Shown here piece after piece: positions 1 to 8,471 of a stretch of DNA of 64,000 bases (position 1 is the first letter of the stretch; every line of letters begins with the position of its first letter). A program made the position numbers and the translations under genes. Below the pieces are notes generated by a model that worked only from the letters and a program-made list of their open reading frames with translations, was not told the DNA's origin and ran no database searches. The DNA is from Bacteroidales bacterium SW299 (GTDB lineage Bacteria; Bacteroidota; Bacteroidia; Bacteroidales; Bacteroidaceae): the NCBI GenBank assembly GCA_019550975.1, contig SDWH01000014.1, forward strand, positions 48,298-112,297. The letters run 5' to 3'.

Positions 1-1
1 C

Positions 2-607
2 ATAAGGAACGGAAAGAAATACCTGTACCAGCATTTTAAGGGCTTTTTCAAGCAGAAAGACCGCGCCAGTCTGTTTGATGATGATTCCGGCTACAATTTC
101 AGATATGCGCTGGCTTTGTCGACTTCATGCTGTGTGCTGTATGGCCTGTTCCTTTACGGTTATTTCACGGAAACCGCTCCTTCCCTCCTGCATGTCATGC
201 CTCATATTCTTCTGCTGGGCATTTATATAGCCAGCGTTCTTTTGCTTGTCTGCATCAAGTGGGGGGCTTATCTTTTTGTCAACTGGGTCTTCTTCGAAAA
301 AGAGCAGAACGCGCGCTGGATAACCTCTTATTTCGACCTTTTGGGGGGCTGCGGACTCATGCTTTTCCCGGTTTCTCTGCTGGCTGTTTATTTCGGTCTG
401 TCTGCCGGATTTTCGTGCGGCATAGTTCTTTTTATATTAATTTGTGGCAAAATATTGTTATTTTATAAGTGCATTAGGAACTTTTTCAGCCGATTTTATG
501 GCATTTTACATTTAATTCTGTACTTTTGTGCCCTCGAAATAGGACCTCTTCTTTTTCTTTGGAAAGGATTGGCGTATATAAACAACTTATTAATTCTAAA
601 TTTTTAG
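2..607 (+). CDS. DUF4271 domain-containing membrane protein (5' end outside window)
   Basis: The frame is open from the left edge of the window, so the start codon lies upstream and only the C-terminal 200 or so residues are seen. The visible part is strongly hydrophobic, with about five predicted membrane segments and short polar loops, and the phrase NWVFFEKEQNARW is typical of the DUF4271 family as I remember it. Its function is unknown. The stop lies four bases before the TTG start of hemD, an arrangement I associate with Bacteroidales genomes, so the two are probably cotranscribed. The TTG at 116 is not taken as the start because the upstream in-frame sequence reads as normal protein. 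Confidence 0.75.
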   Translation: MRNGKKYLYQHFKGFFKQKDRASLFDDDSGYNFRYALALSTSCCVLYGLFLYGYFTETAPSLLHVMPHILLLGIYIASVLLLVCIKWGAYLFVNWVFFEKEQNARWITSYFDLLGGCGLMLFPVSLLAVYFGLSAGFSCGIVLFILICGKILLFYKCIRNFFSRFYGILHLILYFCALEIGPLLFLWKGLAYINNLLILNF

Positions 608-611
608 AACA

Positions 612-1358
612 TTGAAGATAAAGAAAGTACTGGTTTCTCAGCCTAAACCGACGTCAGAAAAGTCACCGTATTATGACATCGCTGAGAAGTACGGAGTGAA
701 GATAGATTTTCGCCCGTTCATAAAGGTAGAGAGTTTGTCGGCTAAAGAATTTAGACAACAGAAGATTTCTATTTTGGACCACACAGCTGTTGTGTTTACT
801 TCACGTCATGCAATAGACCATTTCTTTAGTCTTTGTACAGAGTTGCGTGTGACCATTCCTGAAACGATGAAATATTTCTGTACGTCAGAAACAATTGCAC
901 TTTATATCCAGAAGTATGTGCAGTATCGCAAGCGCAAGGTGTTTTTCGGGTCTACAGGCAAGTTTGCCGACCTGGTTCCGCTGATGGTGAAGCACGGTGG
1001 AGAGAAATACCTGATTCCGATGTCCGACGTACATAATGATGAGGTGAAGAACCTGCTCGACAAAAATAAAATCCAGCATACAGAAGCGGTGATGTACCGG
1101 ACTGTCAGCAACGACTTCACTCCGGAAGAGGAATTCAACTATGACATGCTGATTTTTTTCAGCCCGGCGGGAATCCAGTCGCTCATGAAGAACTTTCCGA
1201 ACTTCGAGCAGAAGGATATCGCTATCGGCAGTTTCGGACCGACAACGGCGAAGGCTGTGAAAGATGCAGGCTTGCGTCTGGATCTGGAAGCTCCGACAAG
1301 CGCCGCTCCTTCCATGCCTGCCGCATTGGATATGTTTATCCGCGAGCATAACAAATAA
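612..1358 (+). CDS. hemD: uroporphyrinogen-III synthase
   Basis: 248 aa. It cyclises hydroxymethylbilane to uroporphyrinogen III in tetrapyrrole synthesis, in the cytoplasm. The fold is two alternating alpha/beta domains: the N-terminal half begins KIKKVLVSQPKP, and the phrases VVFTSRHAIDHFF (middle) and IFFSPAGIQSLM (C-terminal half) are the paired HemD motifs (FTSxxA and FFSPSG-like). Length is typical. The start is TTG at 612, which gives the conserved N terminus; no ATG is available nearby. It follows the DUF4271 gene by four bases and precedes a palindromic repeat and rnpA. Confidence 0.88.
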   Translation: MKIKKVLVSQPKPTSEKSPYYDIAEKYGVKIDFRPFIKVESLSAKEFRQQKISILDHTAVVFTSRHAIDHFFSLCTELRVTIPETMKYFCTSETIALYIQKYVQYRKRKVFFGSTGKFADLVPLMVKHGGEKYLIPMSDVHNDEVKNLLDKNKIQHTEAVMYRTVSNDFTPEEEFNYDMLIFFSPAGIQSLMKNFPNFEQKDIAIGSFGPTTAKAVKDAGLRLDLEAPTSAAPSMPAALDMFIREHNK

Positions 1359-1376
1359 ATAAAAGAATAGCATTTT

Positions 1377-1443
1377 CGCCGCAGAGGCTGCAGAGGCGCA
1401 CAGAGCTTTCATCTTTCTGTGAAACTCTGCGGCCTCTGTGGTG
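1377..1443. repeat. imperfect palindromic intergenic repeat (CCGCAGAGG type), copy 1
   Basis: Two arms of about 27 bases pair with few mismatches: a left arm with CCGCAGAGG and TGCAGAGG, and a right arm with CTCTGCGG and CCTCTGTGG. A second copy with the same GCAGAGG-rich arms lies at 23340-23413. It sits between hemD and rnpA and could fold as a long hairpin in the transcript. Similar GCAGAG-rich intergenic repeats are known to me from many bacterial genomes, but the family name is not certain. Confidence 0.7.
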
Positions 1444-1455
1444 TATTGACAAGAT

Positions 1456-1842
1456 ATGAAAACATATGCGTTGCCAAAGAAAGAACGGCTGAACAGCCGG
1501 ATACTTATCGAAAAGCTCTTTTCCGGAGGGAGCAGATCGCTTCCTGCCTTTCCGCTGCGTATTGTATACATGCAGGTGGAAGGGGAGAATCTTCCTGCGG
1601 CAAGTATTATGGTAAGTGTGCCTAAAAAGCGGTTTAAACGAGCTGTCAAGCGCAACAGGGTGAAAAGGCAAATACGTGAGGCTTATCGTATGCATAAGGA
1701 TATCCTTCTTGACGCGCTGGAAGCGGCCGGACGCAAAGTTGCCGTCGCCTTTATCTGGCTCGACAACGAACTGCATGATTCGTCCGAAGTGGAAGCTAAG
1801 GTGAAAAAACTGTTGCAACTTGTAGCGGAACGCATTTCATGA
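1456..1842 (+). CDS. rnpA: ribonuclease P protein component
   Basis: 128 aa. Basic protein subunit of RNase P, which matures the 5' ends of tRNAs together with the RnpB RNA. The N terminus [10 protein letters not shown] and the central basic helix with [19 protein letters not shown] (around residues 57-75) form the RNR signature of the family. The start is ATG at 1456. The 3' end overlaps yidD by four bases (ATGA), so the two are translationally coupled. The usual rnpA partner rpmH is not in front of it here; hemD is, as in other Bacteroidales as far as I recall. Confidence 0.93.
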   Translation: MKTYALPKKERLNSRILIEKLFSGGSRSLPAFPLRIVYMQVEGENLPAASIMVSVPKKRFKRAVKRNRVKRQIREAYRMHKDILLDALEAAGRKVAVAFIWLDNELHDSSEVEAKVKKLLQLVAERIS

Positions 1843-2063
1843 TCCGGAAATTCTTTACTTTTCTGCTTCTGCTTCCCATTTATTTTTACAGGAACTGCAT
1901 TTCTCCGTTTACGCCTCCTTCCTGCCGTTTCACTCCGACCTGCTCGCAATATGCTGTTGAGGCGATAAAGAAGCACGGGCCTGTCAAAGGTTTGTATCTG
2001 GCCATACGCCGCATTCTGCGCTGTCATCCGTGGGGCGGTTCGGGATATGACCCCGTTCCATAA
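1839..2063 (+). CDS. yidD: membrane protein insertion efficiency factor YidD
   Basis: 74 aa. Small membrane-associated protein that helps YidC insert inner membrane proteins. The family signature is complete: a hydrophobic N-terminal segment, [20 protein letters not shown] with its conserved cysteines, then [18 protein letters not shown] at the C terminus. It overlaps rnpA by four bases, and its end overlaps any reading from the ATG at 2047 of the next gene. The rnpA-yidD pairing is widespread in bacteria and supports the call. Confidence 0.95.
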   Translation: MIRKFFTFLLLLPIYFYRNCISPFTPPSCRFTPTCSQYAVEAIKKHGPVKGLYLAIRRILRCHPWGGSGYDPVP

Positions 2064-2082
2064 CTTTTTCTTTTCCCCGATT

Positions 2083-2727
2083 ATGTTGCTTGATGTCCAT
2101 ACCCATCATTTGCCGCCCTTGCCCGAAACGGCGCTATGGAGCTGCTGCATGCAGGACAGGGATCTGCCGGCGTTTGAGCAGGCCCGGTGGATTTCGCCGG
2201 GAATTCATCCGTGGTATCTTTCTTCCGGTACGCTTGACAGGCAGGCAGAATGGCTGGAGTCGCTTCTTGCCGGCGATGCGCGTGTGCTTGCGGTGGGCGA
2301 ATCGGGCCTTGACCGGCTGTGCGGCACTCCTTTTGATGTTCAGCAGGAAGCGTTCAGGATATCTGTTTCCCTTTCCGAGCGTTACCGGATTCCGCTTGTT
2401 ATCCATGCGGTGAAGAGTTTCAATGAACTTGTTGCGTGTAAAAAAGAAGCGAATCCTTCCCAGCCCTGGATCATTCATGGATTCCGCGGGAAAAAGGAGC
2501 TGGCCGCAAGTCTGCTCCGTCACGGTTTTTATCTGTCGGTGGGGGATAAGTTCAATGCCGAAGCGGTGAAGATTGTTCCTTCGGGACGTTTGCTGGCGGA
2601 AACAGACGATAAAGGCTGCAATATCTCAGAGGTAGTGCGTAAATTGGCTGAAGTGCGGGGCGAAACATGTCAGGCATTGCGCACAGTCCTCAGCCTCAAT
2701 GCTGCGCATCTCTTTTTTAAGCGATAA
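2083..2727 (+). CDS. TatD-family metal-dependent hydrolase
   Basis: 214 aa from the ATG at 2083, chosen because MLLDVHTHH starts directly with the metal-binding HxH motif. An in-frame ATG at 2047 would add 12 residues and overlap yidD. Other family metal ligands are visible: GESGLD (Glu), the His in VIHAVKS and in WIIHGFRG, and ETDD near residue 170. TatD proteins are TIM-barrel nucleases or amidohydrolases. This one is shorter than the usual 255-265 residues and belongs to a divergent Bacteroidales branch, so substrate is unknown. It is the last gene of the hemD-rnpA-yidD run. Confidence 0.82.
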   Translation: MLLDVHTHHLPPLPETALWSCCMQDRDLPAFEQARWISPGIHPWYLSSGTLDRQAEWLESLLAGDARVLAVGESGLDRLCGTPFDVQQEAFRISVSLSERYRIPLVIHAVKSFNELVACKKEANPSQPWIIHGFRGKKELAASLLRHGFYLSVGDKFNAEAVKIVPSGRLLAETDDKGCNISEVVRKLAEVRGETCQALRTVLSLNAAHLFFKR

Positions 2728-2730
2728 AAA

Positions 2731-2761
2731 TTGGTTATTCAGATAAAGTGTCGTATTTTTG
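2731..2761 (+). promoter_or_regulatory. Bacteroides-type promoter of tyrS
   Basis: A TTGG at 2731 and a TATTTTTG at 2754-2761 are spaced 20 bases apart, fitting the Bacteroides -33 (TTTG) / -7 (TAnnTTTG) consensus. It lies 55 bases upstream of the tyrS start, giving tyrS its own transcript. Confidence 0.6.
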
Positions 2762-2815
2762 CTTCCCACAATATATCTATAAAATCATAATATGTTAAAT
2801 TAAGAAACTCATTCG

Positions 2816-4108
2816 ATGAACTTTGTAGAAGAATTAAAATGGCGTGGAATGGTCCACAACATGATGCCGGGTACAGAAGAATTACTGGAAAAAGAAATGG
2901 TTACTGCTTATTTGGGTATTGACCCTACTGCCGATTCGTTGCATATCGGCCATCTGTGCGGAGTCATGATGCTCCGTCATTTTCAGCGGTGCGGCCATAA
3001 GCCTTTGGCATTGGTGGGAGGAGCTACCGGCATGATCGGTGATCCGTCGGGAAAGTCGCAGGAACGCAACTTGCTTGACGAAGAAACGCTGCGCCATAAT
3101 CAGGAGTGTATCAAGAAACAGTTAGGAAAATTCCTTGATTTTGAGTCGGATGCACCCAATAAGGCGGAATTGGTGAACAATTACGACTGGATGAAAGACT
3201 TTACTTTCCTTGAATTTGCGCGTACGGTAGGAAAACATATCACTGTGAACTATATGATGGCGAAAGAATCGGTTCAGAAACGTCTGAACGGTGAAGCGCG
3301 TGACGGCCTTTCGTTTACGGAGTTCACTTATCAGCTTTTGCAGGGATATGACTTCCTGCATTTATATGAAACTAGATACTGCAAACTGCAGTTGGGCGGT
3401 TCCGACCAGTGGGGGAACATCACGACAGGTGCCGAGCTGATCCGTCGTACGAATGGAGGAGAGGTCTTTGCGTTGACTTGTCCGTTGGTGACTAAGGCTG
3501 ATGGAACAAAATTCGGCAAGACCGAGTCGGGCAATGTATGGCTTGACCCTAGATATACTTCTCCTTACAAGTTCTATCAGTTCTGGCTGAATGTAAGCGA
3601 TGATGACGCAGAGCGTTACATCAAGATTTTCACTTCGCTTACTAAAGAAGAAATAGACGCGCTGGTTGCTGAGCATAAACAGACTCCGCATCTGCGTGTG
3701 CTTCAGAAGCGTTTGGCTAAAGAAGTGACCGTGATGGTTCATTCAGAAGAAGATTACAATGCTGCGGTGGAGGCATCGGGCATTCTCTTCGGCAACTCAA
3801 CCTCTGAAGCGTTGAAGAAACTGGATGAGGATACGCTTTTGTCGGTATTCGAGGGAGTTCCTCAGTTTGAGGTTGCCAAGACGGAAATCGAGGCAGGCAT
3901 TAAGGCTGTTGATCTCTTTACAGAAAAAGCGGCTATTTTCCCGTCAAAAGGGGAGATGCGCAAGCTGGTGCAGGGAGGCGGCGTTTCGCTTAACAAGGAA
4001 AAACTGTCTGCTTTCGACCAACTAATCACTGCTGCGGATCTGCTGGATGACAAGTATCTTCTGGTTCAGAAAGGAAAGAAAAACTATTATCTGGTTATTG
4101 CTAAATAA
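2816..4108 (+). CDS. tyrS: tyrosine--tRNA ligase
   Basis: 430 aa. Class I aminoacyl-tRNA synthetase charging tRNA-Tyr. The HIGH motif is seen at residues 43-46 (LHIGHL), the tyrosine-binding part at GGSDQWGN near 195-201, and the KMSKS equivalent KFGKT at 232-236. The C-terminal S4-like RNA-binding domain contains [11 protein letters not shown]. Length is normal for the bacterial TyrRS-1 type. It has its own promoter and ends at a strong bidirectional terminator shared with the convergent protease gene. Confidence 0.97.
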   Translation: MNFVEELKWRGMVHNMMPGTEELLEKEMVTAYLGIDPTADSLHIGHLCGVMMLRHFQRCGHKPLALVGGATGMIGDPSGKSQERNLLDEETLRHNQECIKKQLGKFLDFESDAPNKAELVNNYDWMKDFTFLEFARTVGKHITVNYMMAKESVQKRLNGEARDGLSFTEFTYQLLQGYDFLHLYETRYCKLQLGGSDQWGNITTGAELIRRTNGGEVFALTCPLVTKADGTKFGKTESGNVWLDPRYTSPYKFYQFWLNVSDDDAERYIKIFTSLTKEEIDALVAEHKQTPHLRVLQKRLAKEVTVMVHSEEDYNAAVEASGILFGNSTSEALKKLDEDTLLSVFEGVPQFEVAKTEIEAGIKAVDLFTEKAAIFPSKGEMRKLVQGGGVSLNKEKLSAFDQLITAADLLDDKYLLVQKGKKNYYLVIAK

Positions 4109-4142
4109 GCAGGCAATAGTTGCAGATATATTCCGATAAAAG

Positions 4143-4190
4143 AGATTGTGCCAATTTATAGGTTGAATCTATAATTGGCACAATCTTTTT
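4143..4190. terminator. bidirectional terminator between tyrS and the tricorn-like protease
   Basis: An 18-19 bp stem (AGATTGTGCCAATT pairing with AATTGGCACAATCT, extended by TATAG/CTATA with one bulged base) closes a 7-base loop and is followed by a T run on + and an A run before the stem (T run on -). It separates two convergent genes. Confidence 0.9.
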
Positions 4191-4194
4191 GTTT

Positions 4195-7100
4195 TTACGG
4201 CTTCTTGTCCAGCTCTTTCAACAATTCGTCAACTGCGGCTTTCAGTTGCGTGTCTTCACCTGTCACTATCGTTTCGGGAGCATTCAGCACGTAAATGTCC
4301 GGTTCGAGCTGTTTGTTCTCCAGGTAGCTTCCGTCCGGCAGCTGGTAGCCTATAACAGGGATTCCGAATATTAGCGACGGGTCTTGCAGCCGTACCCAGT
4401 TGACACTGGTCATGGTTCCCGGTACCGGTGCTCCTACCAGTTTCCCGATGTTCCGGTGTTTGTAGACCCAGGGCGTACCGTGTGCGTTCGAGTAGTTCGC
4501 TTCACACTGCAGCATGATGGAAGGTTTGTTCCAGCGACGGCTTGGCATGTCACAGGCGGCACGTCCGCGGATTACCTGAGTCAGGTATTTTTTTCCGCTG
4601 AACAGCACTTCAATGTCTTCATGCAGGCGTCCTCCTCCATTGAAACGCGTATCGATGACGATACCGTCGCAATTGTTGTATTTGCCCAGGATGTCTGAAT
4701 ATACGGTGCGGAAACTTCCGTCGTCCATCGATTCGATATGTACATAGCCCAGCCGTCCGTTTGACCATTTTTCTACATCGGCGGCGCGCTGTTTTACCCA
4801 GCGTTCATAAAGCAGCCCGTTCATTGTTCCGCTGCTTACCGGTTTCACAACCTCGTCCCAGCGCTCCTTGGTTGCCGGATTGCAGAAAGAAACCAGTACC
4901 TTTTTCCCGGCTTTCCCGTTCAGCAGAGCTGTGCAGTCGGTTGTGCCGGTCAGTTCTTTGCCGTCTATTTTTTCAATGACAGTGCCGGCTTCCACTCGTG
5001 AAGATTTTCTGTCGAAGGGGCCTTTCTCAATCACTTCAGCCACTTTCAGACCGTTATCCGTGTAGTTCCAGTCGTAAAGCAGGCCGAGGCTGGCTGTTTT
5101 CTCTCCTCCAGACTTGCTGTAGCGCCCTCCGGTGTGCGACACATTCAGTTCGCCCAGCCATTCGCTCAGTAGTTCTGCAAAGTCGTAATTGTTGGTGATG
5201 TGCGGAAGAAACTTGCGGTAGGTGGCCGTCATCGCTTCCCAGTCAACTCCGTGCATGTTCTCATCGTAGAATCTCTTCTTTTCCTCTTTATATACATAGT
5301 TGAACATGAATTCCCGTTCGGCCGCCAGATCCATCTTCATTTCTGCGCGATAGCTGATCAGTTTCAGTGCATCCGAAGCCAGATCCATTTTCTGCATGGC
5401 ACTTCCTCCCAGAATGAACAGGTTCTTTTCTTCCTTATCTAGCTGCATGCCTCCCCATCCGGCATTCATCTTGTGGATGAGCTTGGTGTCATGCTTGCGG
5501 AGATTCATTTTCCACATGTCGAATCCCCCTTCGAAAGCCGACAAGTAATACAGCGACTCGCCGTCTTTGGGTATGATGGCCGAAGCGATGCTTGATGAAT
5601 TTGGGGTCAGACGCACGATGCGGTCTTCGATGCCGTCGAGTTCTACCACAATGTCTTTTGTTTCTTCTTTCTTGGCTTCATCTTTCTTGCCGTCATCCTT
5701 TTTCTTCTTGTCTTGCTTCTTTTCAGCTTCTGCCTTTGCTTTTTCCTGTTCTTTTTCAAGTTCTTTCTGCAGTTCGTAGTCCTCTTTGCTCAAACGGAAC
5801 TTGTCGTAGGCATCTTGATTGACAAATGCAAGCATCACGTCATCGAGCGATCCCCATGAGGCATGGTTGCGCATACCGTACCGTTCGGTTGTGAAAAGGA
5901 TGGCGTTTCCTCCCATCACCCATTGGGGAGAGCCGCTGGTATATCCGCTGTTGGTGAGGTTGACCGGAGATCCTTTTCCGTCGGCACTTGCAATTGCTAT
6001 ATCGGTATACGGGTCGTGGTGGTTTGCGACGAATTCGAACGTGAACCATTTTCCGTCGGGCGACCAGGAGTAGCTGAACGGGCTTCCCAGGCTGTACCAT
6101 GTAGACCCGTCTGTAATCTGGCGCACCTTCTTCGATTGCAGGTTAACGACTTTCAGGCGGAGCCGGTCTTCGATGAAAGCCACTTCTTTCCCGTCGGGAG
6201 AAAAAGAGGGATGCGTTCTTTCAACCGTTTTCGAAGGCAGCAGCGCTTCTTCTTCGATCAGCGTGGCGTTTGGAAAGTTGAGGTCTTCCTTGCGTGATAT
6301 TCGGGCAATGTACATTTCCCAATTGCCGTTGCGCAGGCTGGAATAAACCAGTGAGCGGTTGTCGGCACCGAACGACAGCCCTTCTTCTGCTTCGGGAGTA
6401 TGGGTGATCTGTTTGGTCGTTCCGTACTCGACGGAGGTAACAAACACATCTCCGCGGACGATGAACGCCACCTGCTTGCCGTCGGGCGAAACCACCGCTT
6501 CGCTGGCTCCTCTGGTGAATGTCAGTGTGGCCGGGATGTCTTCATCGTCGCGTGTAAGCGAAATGTTTACTTTTTTCGGTTTTCCTCCGGTTTGCTGTGT
6601 ATAGATTTCTCCGTCATAAGTATAGCAGAGCAGGCCGTTGTTTCCGGCGGAAAGGAAACGCACCGGATTGGTTTTGAATGCGGTGAGCTGTTCTGTCTGT
6701 TGCGGATTGTCAAGAGAAGCTTTGTATACGTTGAACGAGCCTCCGTTGCGTTCGCTCAGGAAATAAAACGCATTCTCGTCGCCGGTCCATACCGGATTGC
6801 GGTCCTCTCCTGCATGGTTTGTCAGATTGGTATGCTTTCCCGTCTGGGTGTCGTACATCCAGACGTCGCGGGTGATGGACGAAGTATGGTGCTTGCGCCA
6901 TTCGTCTTCGAATCCCTTCCTGTCCTGGTAAAGGAATCTGCTTCCGGCCTTGTCAAAGCAGACAAGTTCGGCTGGAGTTCCAAGAATCTGTTCTGTCTTT
7001 CCTCCCTCTGCCGGCACTTTATACAGTTCGGTCATGGCAGAGGTCGGGAAGAGAGCACTGTTGGCCGGGTCCTGTATGCTGGCTGAGAACACCACGTACT

Positions 7101-7455
7101 TTCCGTCGGGAGTGAAAGCCGAAGGAGTTTCTGCGGCCGAATTCATTGTCAGCCGTTTAGCCGACCCTCCTTCTGCCGGCATTACGAAGATGTCGGCGTT
7201 TCCGTAGCGGTCGCTTGCAAAGGCGATTTGTTTGCCGTCAGGGCTCCACACGGGAGAGGATTCATACGAATCTTGCGTTGTGAGCCGCACGGCTTCTCCG
7301 CCCGTTGCGGCTACCTTATAAATATCCCCTTTGTAACAAAACACAATATTCTTTCCGTCGGGCGAGATTCGCACGTCGCGCATCCAAAGAGGGGTGGCTG
7401 CCGTGGCTCCTGCCGTAACGGTTCCCAATACAAGGCTTAGCAATAGTTTCTTCAT
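4195..7455 (-). CDS. tricorn-type S41 protease with propeller, PDZ and protease domains
   Basis: 1086 aa from the ATG at 7455. An upstream in-frame start at 7545 is rejected because 7455 opens directly with a signal peptide (MKKLLLSLVLGTVTAGATAA), placing the protein in the periplasm. Residues 25 to about 560 are WD40-like PD40 propeller repeats (ISPDGKNIVF, WSPDGKQIAF, FSPDGKEVAF). A lysine/glutamate-rich linker, a second short propeller part, a PDZ domain and the S41 core follow. The catalytic residues by analogy with tricorn are His774 in VSHTGG and Ser989 in NYSNAHG. The role is probably breakdown of peptides; it is known to me as a common Bacteroidales gene with no assigned substrate. 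Confidence 0.9.
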   Translation of the reverse strand: MKKLLLSLVLGTVTAGATAATPLWMRDVRISPDGKNIVFCYKGDIYKVAATGGEAVRLTTQDSYESSPVWSPDGKQIAFASDRYGNADIFVMPAEGGSAKRLTMNSAAETPSAFTPDGKYVVFSASIQDPANSALFPTSAMTELYKVPAEGGKTEQILGTPAELVCFDKAGSRFLYQDRKGFEDEWRKHHTSSITRDVWMYDTQTGKHTNLTNHAGEDRNPVWTGDENAFYFLSERNGGSFNVYKASLDNPQQTEQLTAFKTNPVRFLSAGNNGLLCYTYDGEIYTQQTGGKPKKVNISLTRDDEDIPATLTFTRGASEAVVSPDGKQVAFIVRGDVFVTSVEYGTTKQITHTPEAEEGLSFGADNRSLVYSSLRNGNWEMYIARISRKEDLNFPNATLIEEEALLPSKTVERTHPSFSPDGKEVAFIEDRLRLKVVNLQSKKVRQITDGSTWYSLGSPFSYSWSPDGKWFTFEFVANHHDPYTDIAIASADGKGSPVNLTNSGYTSGSPQWVMGGNAILFTTERYGMRNHASWGSLDDVMLAFVNQDAYDKFRLSKEDYELQKELEKEQEKAKAEAEKKQDKKKKDDGKKDEAKKEETKDIVVELDGIEDRIVRLTPNSSSIASAIIPKDGESLYYLSAFEGGFDMWKMNLRKHDTKLIHKMNAGWGGMQLDKEEKNLFILGGSAMQKMDLASDALKLISYRAEMKMDLAAEREFMFNYVYKEEKKRFYDENMHGVDWEAMTATYRKFLPHITNNYDFAELLSEWLGELNVSHTGGRYSKSGGEKTASLGLLYDWNYTDNGLKVAEVIEKGPFDRKSSRVEAGTVIEKIDGKELTGTTDCTALLNGKAGKKVLVSFCNPATKERWDEVVKPVSSGTMNGLLYERWVKQRAADVEKWSNGRLGYVHIESMDDGSFRTVYSDILGKYNNCDGIVIDTRFNGGGRLHEDIEVLFSGKKYLTQVIRGRAACDMPSRRWNKPSIMLQCEANYSNAHGTPWVYKHRNIGKLVGAPVPGTMTSVNWVRLQDPSLIFGIPVIGYQLPDGSYLENKQLEPDIYVLNAPETIVTGEDTQLKAAVDELLKELDKKP

Positions 7456-7633
7456 TTTGTCTGATAAATTTAAATTTCCGTTTACAGCGCGGAAAGTTAT
7501 CAAAAATAACCGAATCGGCAAAATCAGTTTTTGAATGTTGTGCAATTTGCCAGCTCAGGGGCAGACCGACGGGCATTGGCTGGTGACCTGCGGGCGGAAA
7601 GGAAGGTTGCGCAACAAAAAAAGTGAAGATTTA

Positions 7634-7666
7634 TTTGGAGCATATTCTAAAAAACATGTATCTTTG
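7634..7666 (+). promoter_or_regulatory. promoter of the tRNA-Gln gene
   Basis: TTTG at 7634-7637 and TATCTTTG at 7659-7666 are 21 bases apart, an almost perfect Bacteroides -33/-7 pair. It lies about 30 bases before the mature tRNA. Confidence 0.7.
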
Positions 7667-7696
7667 CACCGTTTTCTGAGGAAAACGCATGAAGTT

Positions 7697-7767
7697 TGGA
7701 CTATGGTGTAATGGTAGCACAACAGGTTTTGGTTCTGTTTGTCCAGGTTCGAATCCTGGTAGTCCAA
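7697..7767 (+). tRNA. tRNA-Gln (anticodon TTG)
   Basis: The acceptor stem TGGACTA pairs with TAGTCCA at 7760-7766. The D arm (GTG/CAC), anticodon stem ACAGG/TCTGT with loop TTTTGGT (anticodon TTG at 7729-7731) and the T arm CCAGG-TTCGAAT-CCTGG are all present. A is the discriminator base; the CCA end is not encoded. It has its own promoter and terminator, so it is a single-gene transcript. Confidence 0.97.
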
Positions 7768-7770
7768 CAG

Positions 7771-7811
7771 AGATTCTCCGAAAAGCTTTGCTCTTCGGAG
7801 AATCTTATTTT
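7771..7811 (+). terminator. terminator of tRNA-Gln
   Basis: A perfect 12-bp stem (AGATTCTCCGAA / TTCGGAGAATCT) with an 11-base loop is followed by TATTTT, directly after the tRNA. Confidence 0.88.
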
Positions 7812-7873
7812 GAGGGCACTCCTGATATGCCTTGTCCGCCGCTGGAAGATAACAGGCAACTTAAAAAAATGAG

Positions 7874-7949
7874 CCGTCATCTTCATGAAGATAAGCCGTC
7901 ATCTTGTCCAACTTGTCCCATCATCTTAATCGGTTTTTCCCATCATATT
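7874..7949. repeat. 22-bp phased repeat array, four cores
   Basis: The core CC(G/A)TCATCTT occurs at 7874, 7896, 7918 and 7940 (last one CCATCATATT), exactly 22 bases apart each time, while the 12 bases between cores differ. The array is in the 340-base gap between tRNA-Gln and the HicB-like gene, and nothing else recognisable is in that gap. Confidence 0.8.
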
Positions 7950-8107
7950 TTTTCAGGTTGTTTTTATTTTCCGAATACGCATGGCAAGAAACTTGTACCT
8001 GTAAAAGATTGTTACATAATTCATGCAAAAGTAATCCGAAAGAAACCGTTCTGTAACATAAAACAGCGACTTTTGTGCAAACTAAAATCAAGAGGAGGAC
8101 ACAGACA

Positions 8108-8299
8108 ATGGAAACTATCGGAAACAAATACGTAGTGGAATGCACTTCGGGCGGAGAGTATTATGCTTATCTGTTGAATCACGAACAATGCTGCGCTTTC
8201 GGGGAAACGGCAGAAGAGGCCATTGAAAACCTTGAAGAGGCCGCCGAAGAGTTCTTCAGCGAAATCAATTCGGTCTTCTACATCGAAGACATCGCGTGA
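8108..8299 (+). CDS. small HicB-like protein
   Basis: 63 aa from the ATG at 8108, which has a good ribosome binding site (AGAGGAGGA at 8090-8098) unusual for this genome type; a longer reading from 8075 would place that site inside the gene and is rejected. The sequence YVVECTSGGEYYAYLL followed by GETAEEAIENLEEAAEEF resembles the small beta-beta-beta-alpha HicB/DUF1902 fold. No HicA-type toxin gene is next to it, so an antitoxin role is doubtful. It ends before a clear terminator and stands alone. Confidence 0.65.
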   Translation: METIGNKYVVECTSGGEYYAYLLNHEQCCAFGETAEEAIENLEEAAEEFFSEINSVFYIEDIA

Positions 8300-8353
8300 G
8301 AGGAAAGCTCTAACACACCAAATAGATAATTGCCAATATTTTTTAGTCATTCG

Positions 8354-8389
8354 GCCATCTCTGTGCGAACAGCGATGGCTTGTTTTTTT
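8354..8389 (+). terminator. terminator after the HicB-like gene
   Basis: GCCATC pairs with GATGGC, with an inner CTGT/ACAG stem and a GCGA loop, followed by TTGTTTTTTT. Confidence 0.85.
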
Positions 8390-8437
8390 GAAATGCCATA
8401 TTAACTCGGCAGACATATCTCTGTAATATTATCGGGC

Positions 8438-8445
8438 TATTTTTG
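8438..8445 (+). promoter_or_regulatory. -7 box (TATTTTTG) upstream of the phosphoesterase operon
   Basis: It matches TAnnTTTG and lies 26 bases before the next start codon. No convincing -33 box was seen. Confidence 0.5.
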
Positions 8446-8471
8446 TATGTCGTTAAGAGAAAAACATAGAT

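Noticed and set aside
885..1655. - strand open frame of 256 codons over hemD and rnpA
   Set aside because: Antisense of two well-supported genes and runs through the palindromic repeat.
7689..8135. Open frame running through tRNA-Gln
   Set aside because: It crosses a perfect tRNA, its terminator and the repeat array.
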